In this document: positions 46,071 to 58,856 of the stretch, one piece after another
Layout: the number at the start of each line of letters is the position of its first letter
Numbering within the stretch: the first letter of the stretch is position 1
Assembly: GCF_022605165.1 (NCBI RefSeq)
Contig: NC_063072.1
Span: 2,852,001 to 2,916,000, forward strand
Direction of reading: 5' to 3'
DNA from: Purpureocillium takamizusanense
Lineage: Eukaryota; Ascomycota; Sordariomycetes; Hypocreales; Ophiocordycipitaceae
DNA: 64,000 nucleotides
Program-made: the position numbers and the translations under genes
Notes under the pieces: generated by a model
The model's input: the letters and a program-made list of their open reading frames with translations, nothing else
Database searches by the model: none
Told to the model about the DNA's origin: nothing

Positions 46071-47393
46071 GGGTACAAACACGACGGGGCGGCGTTTGTG
46101 CCGCGTAGGGGCTATCGAAGACGCGAGGCGCGGCCACGAGAAGCCATCCGGGCAAAGGCGATCTTGTTTAGGAAAGATATAGAGGTTCTGGAACGCGTCG
46201 TGCAGGCGCCGGGGGCTTCTTACCTCATCGTCATCGCGGCGCGCGGATGGGTGTGGAGTGTTTCGAACGAGGCTGAGCCGCTCATAGCGGGCGCAGCTAT
46301 TAATTAAGCGGGCGGGCTAAATAACGGGCCGATTAGCTAAGCAAGGCTTCAGTATTCTCCTAGCCTAGCTCTAAAATACTCTGTTTAAGCGTCTAGGGCT
46401 TTAAGATAGCTAGTATAAGAGAAAAGAAATTATAAAGTAAAATGCTCTTTAAATATTAATAACTTACTATATTACTTTTTATTTAAAAGACGGTTTAAGT
46501 AATAAGAAAAAGCAATAATTATTTTATCTCTTATTTTTTAATATACTAATGAGAAATAAAGAGTTAGAAGCATTTAATTTCTTTTCGTTCTTTTCCTATA
46601 GATAACTGATGTTCTTAAATAGATTATCAATCAATCGCGCATTTAGATTTCTCCCAGACGTTTTCGAGCGCATCCGCTTTCTTAAATCTGGAGCTAGCAA
46701 TTGCAAAGTCCATAGTTTTAGCATCCGATCCCGTCCCTAAAGAGCAGATTGTCATTTCATCGCGATACTACTTCTAATAGTCTCAACGTTAACCAGCAAA
46801 GCCTCGGTCAATTAACAGTATGCCACTCAGGCACATGTTGGCGCCAGTCATGAAAGCGCGGAGCATAGGTGGTCGGATGCTAAGAGCTGCGCATGGGCAT
46901 GGAGCAAAAACCCGCCCCTCTAGCCCACGGGGGCCAGTGCGCATTGAACAAAAGCCCTCTACGCACCGACCCGAGTCTTCAAGAGCAGACATCGGGCTTG
47001 TGGCGTCATGCGGGTGCCATTACAGGGGAGCTCGCCATGCGCAGCCCTGTGCGAAACCTATTTCGGAGGCTCCTTGCTCTACGTATATCCGATAGGTGCC
47101 ATTAGCCATAGATATATGTCTTATTACAAGCCGAAGCGGGAGCCTTACTTGCGCTTTTCTTTCATAAAGATAAATAAAATCTTATATCCGAATTACTATC
47201 CTCGAATATTGCTCATGAAAGTGAGATATATAAAGTACAACGCTATTTACACGTATACCTGACCACCGCTATACCAAACAAGCACCCAGCTAACCAACCC
47301 CATCATAGCTTGCTTGACAGGTATAATAATACTAGCCTGCCCCCCTCGCCCGATGCCACGCAAAGCCTCGGTCCACCCAACTCCTAACTCCCT
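46071..47393. other. AT-rich spacer between WD40 gene and secreted-protein gene
   Basis: 46290..46790 and 47090..47260 are A/T-rich with many TA steps and no ORFs; 46790..47090 is an island of ordinary GC content without a recognisable product. Probably degenerate, RIP-mutated repeat DNA. Confidence 0.55.
46290..46790. other. AT-rich, TA-rich block (RIP-like)
   Basis: About 500 bp dominated by TTAATTAAG, TATTAATAAC, TTTTTATTTAAAAG-like sequence, in strong contrast to the GC-rich genes on either side. Consistent with a RIP-degraded repeat; no coding remnant is identifiable. Confidence 0.55.
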
Positions 47394-48117
47394 TTATAGC
47401 CACGGCTTTCTTTGACCCTGGCAGAGAATGGACTGCGCATCACGCGCGCCCGAGATATTGGACACTGAGCCTCCGAGGCGCTGATTCGGGTTCTGGCACT
47501 CGGGGTCACTTGTACAGCCCGGGGTCGTCAGCTCTCTCAATCATCTCGGTTTTCTTATATACACAACGGGGAGGACTCTATGTGTGTATGTAAAAGGGGA
47601 GAAGGGGGAGGGACACGTACAAGTAGGTGGTGCAGACAACGCCCGACGCGATTTCAATGGAACCAACCTCGGCAGACCTGCGGCTCATCGATTAGCCCAC
47701 TAAACGAGCTCAATGTTTTTTTTGTGTGCTGTACTCTCCAGGCATCTATGCGTATTGTCGTATATCGAGAAGCAGGGGGGCGAGAGAGAGAAGAGTGGGG
47801 GGAGGGGTTTAGGGCCACGAACATGGTGTTGCGGTCGAGGACAATGCACCGGTCCGCCGAGGTGATTTGCTGCGACGGCCCAACAAACTGCGGGTCGCGA
47901 TACACGATGGCCTGCAACGAAGTCTGCGTTTTGGTCAGATATCGGCATCATATGCTAGGCACCCTTTCTTCTTCCCCCCCCCATCCCTCTCCTACACGCG
48001 CGTCGATGGGGGAGGGGGAGGGATGCGAGGAGTGGGACGGCCGTAACTTACCACGGGAGCTTGGGCCGTCGCGACGGCGGCCAGCGCGACGGAGGAGAGT
48101 AGCATGGAGAGCTGCAT
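47394..48117 (-). CDS. Small secreted cysteine-containing protein (effector-like)
   Basis: Assembled from four short exons, 48117..48052, 47923..47823, 47677..47621 and 47535..47394, giving 121 residues with consistent phases and a stop TAA at 47394..47396. Residues 1-20 are a clear signal peptide ([20 protein letters not shown]). The mature part contains [20 protein letters not shown], then [15 protein letters not shown], then a Cys/Asn/Gly-rich end ([27 protein letters not shown]): five cysteines and one NIS glycosylation sequon. The Y-x-D-x-x-F-x-G and SI-x-I-x-x-G-x-x-C patterns recall beta/gamma-crystallin-like small secreted fungal proteins, an uncertain comparison. Intron 1 is well supported (GTAAGT, CTGAC, CAG). 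Intron 2 uses a weaker GTTCGT donor and intron 3 a TTGAG acceptor, so the last two junctions are less sure. It sits beside RIP-like DNA. Confidence 0.62.
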
Positions 48118-49070
48118 AGTTGTTGCGCTTATCAGTGTGGGAGGAGGAGAAAAAACTGCTTTTGATGCCAAGCCCGGTGCAAACATCGCGGGCAGCCGTC
48201 ATGGCACCTTTTATACCTATCGACAAGGAAGCACGAAAAAAAAAAAAACTAACGAGAAGATAAGACAGGCAATCTCACCACGACCTACGGAGTACATCTT
48301 CAAAAGAGAAAAAAAAAAGAAAAGGAAATGTCTCTCGATCAAGCGCATCGTAGACGGGCCCGCCATCCTGGTCTGTCTGGCAGGTTTGTCGCAGCCCACG
48401 GCAGATGGATGGTCGAAGCTTGACTAGACTAGACTCGACTTTGCTCATCACCAACATAGATCGCGAGAGACATGGCGCGGGGGCTCGCATCCGAGATGAT
48501 GGGCCCCAGGCGCCGCGGCTGATGACTGCAATGCCCACCACTTAGTACTAGTAGTAGTGACATGACACCACACGCGCGCCCATCTCGTGCGGACTGGGCC
48601 GGGCGGTTCGGGCGGCAGGCAGAGACATGCCGGGTGACAAAGAGCTCGATTGCCCCAAGTCAGTGGGAGCACGTACTACGTAACGTACTACTACGACGAA
48701 TACTATTGTTTAGAATAGGTCTCGGGACGCGGTGGGAGTTTTGAATGCCTTGTCTCAGTTTTGATGGCCATCACGCTTCAGCTGCCGTCGTCCAGCCCTG
48801 CCTATCTGAATCAATAATAATACATAGTAGAAAGAGAGACACCCCACATTTCGGCTCTCGCAGAGCTCACGACGAGGCTTTGCCTGCGACGCGACACAGC
48901 CCGCCAAGCAAGCACGCGTGAGAAAGGCGAAGCACGTGCGTACTGTCATGGGAAGAGGGTAATTTATATACTCTGTAACTAGCCTAAGCGCGTGCTTATA
49001 CATTTGGACGAGTCCTTGCACGCCAGGGTTGCAACGAGCCAAGTATTTCCATCCATTAAAAGTCCGTCTC
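48118..49070. other. Spacer upstream of the secreted-protein gene, downstream of the acyl-CoA synthetase
   Basis: No gene supported. It contains A-runs at 48235..48249 and 48308..48318, one TACGGAGTA (48286..48294), and TAC/GTA inverted repeats around 48670..48705. Confidence 0.5.
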
Positions 49071-51305
49071 TTACAACTTGGCAGCGCTGGCAGGCGTCTC
49101 AGCCTTGATCTCGTCGTACATCTGGTCGATTTGCGCGCGGAAGACCTTGGCGGTCTGGGGCCGCTTCAGCTTGAGTCTTTGGAAACAGTCAGCATCACTT
49201 TTCTCGGTCAAACGCCAAGTACAAAACTTACGTCGGGGTGAGGAGCTCGTTCTCAATCGTAAACGGCTCAATGTCGAGATGCACGTTGCGGACCTTCTCG
49301 AAGCTATTGAACTTGTGGCTGCGGCCAATGTCGTCGAGGACCTTGAGGAAAGCCTTGCGGACCTTGGGATCCGAGGCGGCCTGCTTAACAGCCGCCGCGT
49401 CGCCGGCAGGTACCTCCCGCTTCAAGACCTTGCTGGCGAAGGGAGGGAAGTTCTCCGGGTCGATGCCGAAGATGGCGACCAGGGACGACTCCTTGGGGTC
49501 GCCGTGGACGTACGCCATGGCGACCAGGCTGGTGCTGCCAGTGTACACGTTCTCGATGCGCTCGGGGGAGATGTATTCGCCTTGAGACAGCTTCAGGACG
49601 TTCTTCTTGCGGTCAATGATCTTGAATCGGCCGAGCTTATCCACCTCACAAATGTCGCCCGTGTGGAACCAGCCGTCGGACTCGAGCGTCTTCTCGGTCT
49701 CCTCGGGGTTCTTGTAGTACTCCTTGAACATGGCGTTGCCGCGGACGAGCAGCTCGCCGCGGGGGTTGGGCTTGTCATCAACTGAGTAATCGTAGTCAGG
49801 GACGGATTCCAGGCACAGCTCGAAGGCAGCCATGGGGCCGCCGACGTTGCCGAGGGTAAAGTCGCCGTTCATCTGCAGGCTGCCAGTGGCGTACGTCTCC
49901 GTCATGCCCCATCCTTGGGCAAAATTGTTGGCGAAAGCCGCGCGCAGGAACTCGTGTACGTCGGGGTCGAGCTGCGCGCTACCGCTGATCATGGCGTGGG
50001 CCTTGGTTAGGCCAACGGCGGCCTTGACCTTGGGTGTCCAGATCCTGTCGTAGAGGAAGTGGGTGTTGGAGGCCTGGCCGGGAGGTGCGCGCATGTTGGC
50101 CTTCTTGGTCTCGATGACGTGTCTGGACAGGGCGCCGCGAATGCCGGGAGCATCGAGGGTGGCAGTGCGGATGGCCGAGTTGAAGCGGTTGAAGAGGCGC
50201 GGGACGGAGATGAAACCGGTAGGCTGGAGGATCTTCATGTCGTCGACGAGGCCGAGGATGTCGCCGCGGAAGAAGCCGATCGAGGCACCCTCCGAGATGG
50301 CGACCTGGTCAATCAGGCGGCCGTAGATGTGAGCGAGGGGCAGGTAGGAGATGTGGACGTCGTTGTGAGTGACGTTGCCGCCCATGCGGGCGGAGGCGTT
50401 GGCGGAGACGGCATTGCCGTGGGTGAGGACGACACCCTTGGGGGGGCCGGTGGTTCCAGAGGTGTAGTTGATGGTGGAGATGTCGTCCCAGCCGGCCGGG
50501 CGCAGAGGGCGGCCAGACTTGGCGCCAATCTCCTCGACCTCCTTCAGGGAGTAGATTTTGATGCCGTGCTGGGCGGCAAGCTGGTTCAGGACGGCGCCCT
50601 TGGAGTGGCCGTCGAGCTCGCCATTGTCGAGAGGGTCCATGGATACGATGACCTTGACCTGCGGCAGACGGGGAGCGAGCTTTAGGAGGGTGGGAATGTG
50701 CGGCAGCGAGCAGACGATGGAGGCGAGCTCGGCGTGGTTGATGATGTACTCGGTGGCGTCGGGGCCCAGCGTCTCGTACAAGGAGACGGTGTAGAGAGAC
50801 TGGGAGGCCAGGGCGAGATCTGTGGCGACGGCAGGTTAGTGGTGCAAAGCAAATGCGAGCGCGGCGCAGAGGGGATCTTGCCTGTGATCTGCCACTCGGT
50901 GCGGTTCTGCGACCAGAGACCGACGCCGTACTTGTCGCCGGTGATGCCAGCGAGCTTGTTGACCTCGACGAGACCGGCGCCAAGGTTCGTACGGCGCTCC
51001 GCGACCTCGGCATACGAGATCCACTCATACTTGTCGGACCAGGTCTTCGTGACGGGGTTCCAGGTTCGCTGGCCAAAGCATCGCTTGCTGGGGCGCTTGC
51101 TGAGGGCGCTCTCGAACAGGTCATGTACGGAGCGGATGTTGGCATCGAACGAAGTCAGGAGAGGCCTGTCGCGGAAGCGGAAGTGCCTGTAGACGGCGCT
51201 GCGGCCAGGCCGCTCCGACCCGGGGACGGGGACACCGTACGGGGAGCCGGGAGCGGGGGGCTGGCCGAGGTCCTTGGCCTCGGCGGGGGTGAGGGCGGAA
51301 GACAT
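49071..51305 (-). CDS. Long-chain fatty acid-CoA ligase (Faa1/2-like), AKL C-terminus
   Basis: Three exons, 51305..50882, 50819..49232 and 49176..49071, give 705 residues, normal for long-chain acyl-CoA synthetases. They activate fatty acids to acyl-CoA via an acyl-adenylate. Motifs: INYTSGTTGPPKGVVLTHGN (ATP/AMP P-loop), YLPLAHIYGR, GWGMTETYATGSLQ, DGWFHTGDICEVD, GRFKIIDRKKNVLKLSQGEY (fatty-acid signature and catalytic Lys region). The first intron (50881..50820) must begin with GC, not GT: only the split G|GCAAGA...ACAG|AT restores EWQIT-DLALASQSLYTVS, the family sequence, making it a GC-AG intron. The second intron is 55 nt with GTAAGT. The last three residues are AKL, a recognised PTS1 variant, suggesting peroxisomal location and a role in beta-oxidation. 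No other membrane or targeting segment is obvious. Confidence 0.94.
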
Positions 51306-54300
51306 TGCGTTTCAGTCGAGGACCCGGAGGGGGATAGAAGAGGCGCGAGGTTGCACAGGTGGCAGAGACGTGACGGGCGACGACGTAGGGATCACGATTG
51401 ACCGAGTCGACGAGGTGGCTTCGACGATACTGCTTGTCGCGGAGCTGAATGCAGGTGACCCAAGACGAGGTTGCGCGAGTCCGACAAGAAGGTCGAGGAA
51501 CGCTAGAGGATAGTTTGCGCTTGGAGGAAGGAGAAGGGGGAGGAAAGGGGGGGTAGGGACGGAGACCAGGCGAAAGAGGAGGAGGAGGAGGAGCAGCAGC
51601 GGGAGAGCGGAAAGACAGGAGGCGTCTTGGAGAAGCGATCCGCTAGGAGTATATGCTGAATTGGGATACTGAGGCCGACTTCTGGGGGCGGCGAGCGCTG
51701 GCGCCGCTTGGGGAATTCTATGAATCCGTCATGAGGACGGGCAAGAATGGCCGAGGCACCGGGGGCCTCGGCTGCCCCAGATTTCCTGGCGCACGCGGCG
51801 ACTCCACGGGCTGCTGGCCTGAGGGGATGCGGGTCGCTAAGGAGAAGCCTGGGTGGGCGGGCAGCGAAGCTGGAGCCCCGCCTGGCCTTGCAGGCGCTAG
51901 CGCTGCGGCACTGAGCCCGGTGAGGTGCGGGCGGCAGCGCGAGGGGCACGGCGGGCTTCTTGGGGGCCAACCTGGAACCCAGGTCAGCACTCTTTTTTGA
52001 CCGGGCGTGATGGACGGGACAGCGAGCCCTGACTCCGCTGAAAGTCCCCCACTGGGCGTCCAGCTGGAGGCTTCCGCATTCCTGCGAACACTGACTGGCA
52101 GGCACGAGATGGGCGGGTGGTACAAGACGCCCTGCCGAGGGGCTCACCTAACCCAAGGTATACTGAAATGCAGTGCCCGTACGGAGTTGTGCGTTGGCGT
52201 GCTTCGTTTTCATCGTCATCGAGCTGTGGCGGCGACGGGCTGATTGATTACATGTGACACGTTGACGACGCCGTGTCGTAGACCTAGCGCCTAATCATTG
52301 AAAAGCTGCTGCTGGACAATCATTAGGGCATTCCCTTCGGAGGTGGCAGCAGCAGCAGCCGTCTGCAGGAGCGCGCTCGCACGCTGGCGCAGTCGCATTT
52401 CGCGGGGTCGGGCGAGATGCCGTCTGGAGTAAAAAATGTCCCATGGGGAGCGCGGGCAGGAGGGAAGGGTGAGGTGAGGTGTGGGTGGCTGCATCGCGGC
52501 CAATTAGTGGCGCCTGCTTTCATTCATCAGCGGTCGGGTCGCCCGCAATTGCATGTGACGGGGGTCCGGGACGGGAAAAGCTGGAGGGGCCGGCCAAGGA
52601 ATTTCTCCGCCACGCCGCCCGCCCGCCGGGGGGTTTGCGTCGCAGAGCAAATCGCATCTTTTTGCAGTTTTGCAGGTCGACAAGGAGGGAGGAAGCCAAG
52701 CATCGCAATGCTCTGACCAACCGCCTCGGACGGTCATGCCGCATGAATGACGCTCAGACGGAGGCACGAAAGTAGAGATGGGGATGGACAGAATGCCCAC
52801 GATAGATCGTCGTGAGGCCCAGAGAATGGATGATCGGCCATGACCCGCCTGACGGTGCACCGTCTTCCCCCGTGATTTACCGTTAAATAGCTCCGAGAGT
52901 AGGTGAGGGCGCACAAGCTCCGGAGGTTTGGCTAGAGCCGCGCCGAGTTGAGGGCACGTCGGCCCCTGGGAGCCCGGCGCCTTCGGACACCCCGCCCGGG
53001 CGTTTGTGCCGCCCACGATGCAGCCGCCTCGTGCTGCATCGTGCACGCAGACGCAAGACATGTACACAAAGTGTGCACGAAGTAGGCCAGTAATGTTCCT
53101 TACGTAGGGTAGGGCACGTCTGACAGCCCGCCGCCGTGCCAGAGAAGAGGCTCCAACGATAGAACAACGAGGCCCATCACGATGTGTCGCCACGGGCACT
53201 GCGACCCTAGGTCAGTCAGTGCAGTGTCGGAACTGGCTCGAGGTCGCCTGCTCTCCTATTTATTTTATTTCATCGTTCGGCTCACACATGTATACTTACT
53301 GTACGTGGTATTTAACTCAGCGGTCGTGCCCTGGGCGCATGGCGCTAGTGCTGCAGGCGGCGCCGAGGATTTATTTCCGAGCACGGAAGGCTTGTGACGC
53401 CACGCAGAACGACGACGACAACGACAACGACGACACACCGAGAACCAACAACGACAGGCCAGGTTGTCGTCGGTGGTTCAACGGCTGCTGTGTCATCACA
53501 GCTCTCGATGCACGGTGCATGGTTACTTTTCTTTTCTTTTTCTTCTCCCCTCCCCGTCACAGACAGGATCGCCATCTTGAGTAACCTAGTTGACATCTCG
53601 CGTTGGATTCTGTAGCGGCCGCCTGCGGGATGTCACGCGTGAGTCGGCCACATGTCTCGGCAGCAGGAGGCCCGCCACGCACGCCGCTCCAAGGAAAACA
53701 ACCTTGCAGGCCAAGGTCAGCGGGGAGCTTCACCTCGACTCGACATCCGTCGATACTACATCCCGTCTCGCGATGGTGACGCCCGTGCCGTGTCCCATCC
53801 ATCATCGCCGCCCGCCTGAGGCGCAGACACCTATTGCCGCCGCGCCGTCACTTTCGACATTCCCTTCCTTTCCCGCCTGCCTTTTTCTTTCTTTCCCACA
53901 CAGTTGCATCACCTGTGCCCTGCTAATATCATCCACACACACAACGACCGGGCAGTGCTCCCGAGTCCCGACCGACGCGTCAGTTCGTATAGTTATAAAG
54001 TACCGGGATGCAGATCAATGCACTCCCGCTCGCTTCGTACCAATTCGGAAGGGATCTGGCCCATCGCGCGGCACTTGCCCTGCAGCGCGCCGCGCCACTA
54101 CCACCGAGAACGCCAGCGACCACAAGCCGGCACAGCATGGCATGGTGGCCCTCCCCCCCCCCCCAGTCGCACCCAGTTTCAGAGCAACCCTCGAGTCTCA
54201 GATATTCGAGCGTGGGTTGCAACGGGGGGGCCCCATCATGCCCTCCTCCTCCCCCAACCACCCTTTCTGCCATGGGATGGATGGGCCCTGTCCTTCCTCC

Positions 54301-54673
54301 TCGTGCCACCTTGCTGGAAACTCTGCTACGCCGTCGGGGGCGTTGCGTTTATGCAAACGAGTCCCAGAGTGATGTAGGCCGCCGCCAGACTCTGCCTTCC
54401 TTATCGCTTTGAACTTTGAAAGAAAGAGAAAGAGGGAGAAAGCCTCGCACTCCCCCTTCCGTTCCCTTTCCTTTCCTTCCCTCCCCCCCGCTGCGAAGTG
54501 GTCTTGTAGCCGCTCATTTGAATTCGTAAACTTCATATATATTTTCCCTCCCCGATGCTGCTACCATCCTTCTCCCAGTCAAACGCGGCAAGACACTGTG
54601 TGGCCTAACCCTCCTTCGTATCGCGGCGGCCACTCCCACCTCTTCCGGATTTGATCCACGCCAAGTCCCCGTC
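51306..54673. other. 3.4-kb spacer without supported genes
   Basis: Immediately upstream of the acyl-CoA synthetase ATG the coding strand is C/T-rich (51500..51620), a likely leader/promoter. The rest holds only random-looking ORFs, a (GAC/AAC)n tract near 53410..53450, and a C/T-rich leader before the MARVEL-like gene (54420..54500). Confidence 0.5.
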
Positions 54674-55291
54674 ATGGGTCGCGCCACGACCGCCTTTCTC
54701 CGAGTCTTCCAAGCCTGCCTGGCCGCGGCCGGGCTAGCCCTCACAGGCTTTGGTAAGTCTGCTCTCTCTCTCTCTCCAACAACAACAACGCGCGCCGTAT
54801 CACATGTCCCACGACTCGTTGCTGACGGAGGAGTCGCGGTGGGTTGTACAGTCATCAACTGGTTCCTGAAAGACACCCAGCGCGGCGCGCCCGGGGCGCT
54901 CGTCTTTCTTGCCTTCGCGTCGGGCTTCTCGCTGGTGTCGGTGCTGGGCCTGGGGCTCTTGGCCGCGGCGGCGCCCTCGTCACGGACGTGGCGGTGGTTG
55001 CCCCGGCAGGTCGGGAGCCCGTACGTGGCGCTCGCTGTTGAGAGCACCAACACGGTGCTGTACTTTGCGGGCTTTTTCGCGTGCGCCATCTTCCTCGGCA
55101 GGCTGACTTTCTGCGCTGGTTCTGTGTGCCTGGCGAGCCGGGCCGAGTCGGTGGTGGCGGCGGCGGCCTTTTGCGCGTGGATCGCGTCGACGGTCCTGAC
55201 GGCCAAGGGCATCTTTGTGAATCGGGGCCTGACCGCTGTTGCTACAGCGGCGCCAGATCCCAAGTCGGCAACGTCGGCGCGGGAGGTGTGA
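54674..55291 (+). CDS. MARVEL-like four-span membrane protein
   Basis: Two exons, 54674..54752 and 54852..55291, give 172 residues. Four hydrophobic spans can be seen: residues about 8-30 (FQACLAAAGLALTGFG...), 42-70 (ALVFLAFASGFSLVSVLGLG), 85-113 (YVALAVESTNTVLYFAGFFA) and 120-150 (ESVVAAAAFCAWIASTVLTA). This spacing, with short termini, is that of fungal MARVEL-domain proteins (Nce102-type plasma-membrane/eisosome or secretion-linked proteins), though sequence identity to Nce102 itself is not claimed. The 99-nt intron (GTAAGT, TACAG) is a multiple of three without stops; it is called an intron because it is Ser/Thr-rich, has good splice sites and would interrupt the first span. Start ATG has GTCATGG context. 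Confidence 0.75.
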   Translation: MGRATTAFLRVFQACLAAAGLALTGFGKSALSLSPTTTTRAVSHVPRLVADGGVAVGCTVINWFLKDTQRGAPGALVFLAFASGFSLVSVLGLGLLAAAAPSSRTWRWLPRQVGSPYVALAVESTNTVLYFAGFFACAIFLGRLTFCAGSVCLASRAESVVAAAAFCAWIASTVLTAKGIFVNRGLTAVATAAPDPKSATSAREV

Positions 55292-57149
55292 GGAGGGATG
55301 CGGAACGGGCCGGGGTTTTCTACTTTTCCTACCTTATTTCCTCCTCTTTTATGCAAGCGAGGCGAGCGACATGTACGCATGACGGGAGGCAGTCTACTAT
55401 TTGGCATGGCATGACGGCGACCACGGCTGTAATGGCTGGCTCAGAGCAAGGGCATACTGCATACGCTTACAGGGGCGGGAGACAAACAGGCAAATATCAA
55501 CATGGGCGATTGAATGCAACGAGATTATGTACACGATACGGCCTCAGATGGCTGGCTACGCAAGGCAAAGGGGGATGCGCAGGATTGTTGTTTCGATGTA
55601 CCACTACTACTACAGAATGAATTATTTGACGAGAGGGCGATGTACGGCATATTTGATGCCTCACCCAGGACCGTCAGGTGAACCGGCTGCGGCCAACTAG
55701 GCTGCCATGGACAGCTTGGTAATGAAAGGGGGTAGAAATGCCCGTGTCGTCACCTTTACAGCATCACGATCCCTGGATAGGGGTCTATCCACTGCCACGC
55801 GACACGATAAGCCGATGTGCTTATTAGTATGTATATGCATTGTACCATGAAAAAGGCAAAAGCCGGGCTGATGAGGGGCGGCTGTCGGCAGTCCTGCCGG
55901 GCCGTCGGCCGGCACACGCGCACCTTGTTAGAAGCTGTCACGGCAGCCTGCTGCAGCCTGCCTAACCAGGACGGGAGGAGGAGGCCCCCAACGACCCCAC
56001 GCGATGAGCCGTGCCACCACCAGTGCAGTGGTGCCTGGCCTGGCATGGCAGCATGGATGAGGTCAAGGTGGCGCCTGCCGCTGCCGGTAGTACGTATCAC
56101 CTCAGTAGGGCTCCGGCCTTCGGCGCTCCTCCCAATCTTGAACCGACCCACAGCCGTCACAGCGTCAAGTTGAGTGAGTGGATCGATCACGAAAACGGAT
56201 GCGGCTCGTTCGACGTGGAGGGGCACGTCAAGCGTCGAATATGCAGTGCGTCCATACATACAACGTACTTTGTACACCCACACGAAGTGCAGTAGGACGT
56301 GTGGCAGCACACACACTTGACACACACGCACACGCGGAAACCTCTTCGTACGTACCCGCTTGTGTCACGGTGGTATTGCAGCATCAGCAACGGACTTTAA
56401 TATTTCGCTTCTTTCCCAACGGTCAAGCTCCCGCGGTCAAGCAGAGTGACTGCGGACCGCACCCCCAAGTCAAAATCAATCACCAGTGCTCCGTGGCAGG
56501 ACTTGTTCCGATCCTGCTCCTCCTCCCGCCATCATCTTGACTTTTTTCTCTCCAGAGTTGCTGTCTGTTCGGTTTAGCCGTAATGACGCGAGCGCCGCGG
56601 CGGCGATGGCGTGCTCGCGGGCTCTGGCGCAAGCGGCGGGTTGGCGGCCACTGGAAAGGGAAGGGAACCCCGCAACCCACCCCCACTACAGCTGCGCCGA
56701 TGCCTTTCATCTTCTGGGGCTCGTTGCCCCTCCACTCCCATCGAGGGCGCCTGGCCCGGCTGGGAGCTCTGGTTGCGCTGCACGGGCGTACTGTACACTA
56801 CCTGTAATAAGGTGTTGCTGTAGTAGTAGGTTGGTATCAGTTGGGTCGGTGGCTTGCCCGGCTGGCGTGAAGCGGGCATGCAATAACGCAATTCGCACCT
56901 GCCGCTGCCGCTGCCGTTGCCGGAGCTGGTGTCCCAGGGGACGAACGGACGGGGTGGTTCATCTTGTCCATGTCTCTCCTCCTCCTCCTCCTCCTCCTCC
57001 CCTCCCCTTCAGCCGCTCGAATCCTCCCCTTCTTCTTCCATTCCATACTATTGGGCGCGTCGCAGCAGTAGTACCTCTTGACGACGACGACGACGACGAG
57101 CCTACGATTCGTCCTCTAAGCCCGTCTTCCCACCACCGACACCGCAACA
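55292..57149. other. Spacer between MARVEL-like and sulfhydrylase genes
   Basis: No gene supported. CTC repeats (56971..57005) and a GAC repeat (57081..57098) lie in the leader of the sulfhydrylase gene. I looked for a palindromic CYS3/MetR-type sulfur site by eye and did not find a convincing one. Confidence 0.5.

Positions 57150-58856
<1,707 letters not shown>

Noticed and set aside
46790..47105. Short frames in the GC-normal island inside the AT-rich block, considered as a transposon remnant
   Set aside because: No transposase, reverse transcriptase or terminal-repeat signature could be seen; too short to call.
51503..52147. A 214-codon frame on - upstream of the acyl-CoA synthetase
   Set aside because: Pro/Ser/Arg/Ala-rich, consistent with translation of a C/T-rich leader and promoter.
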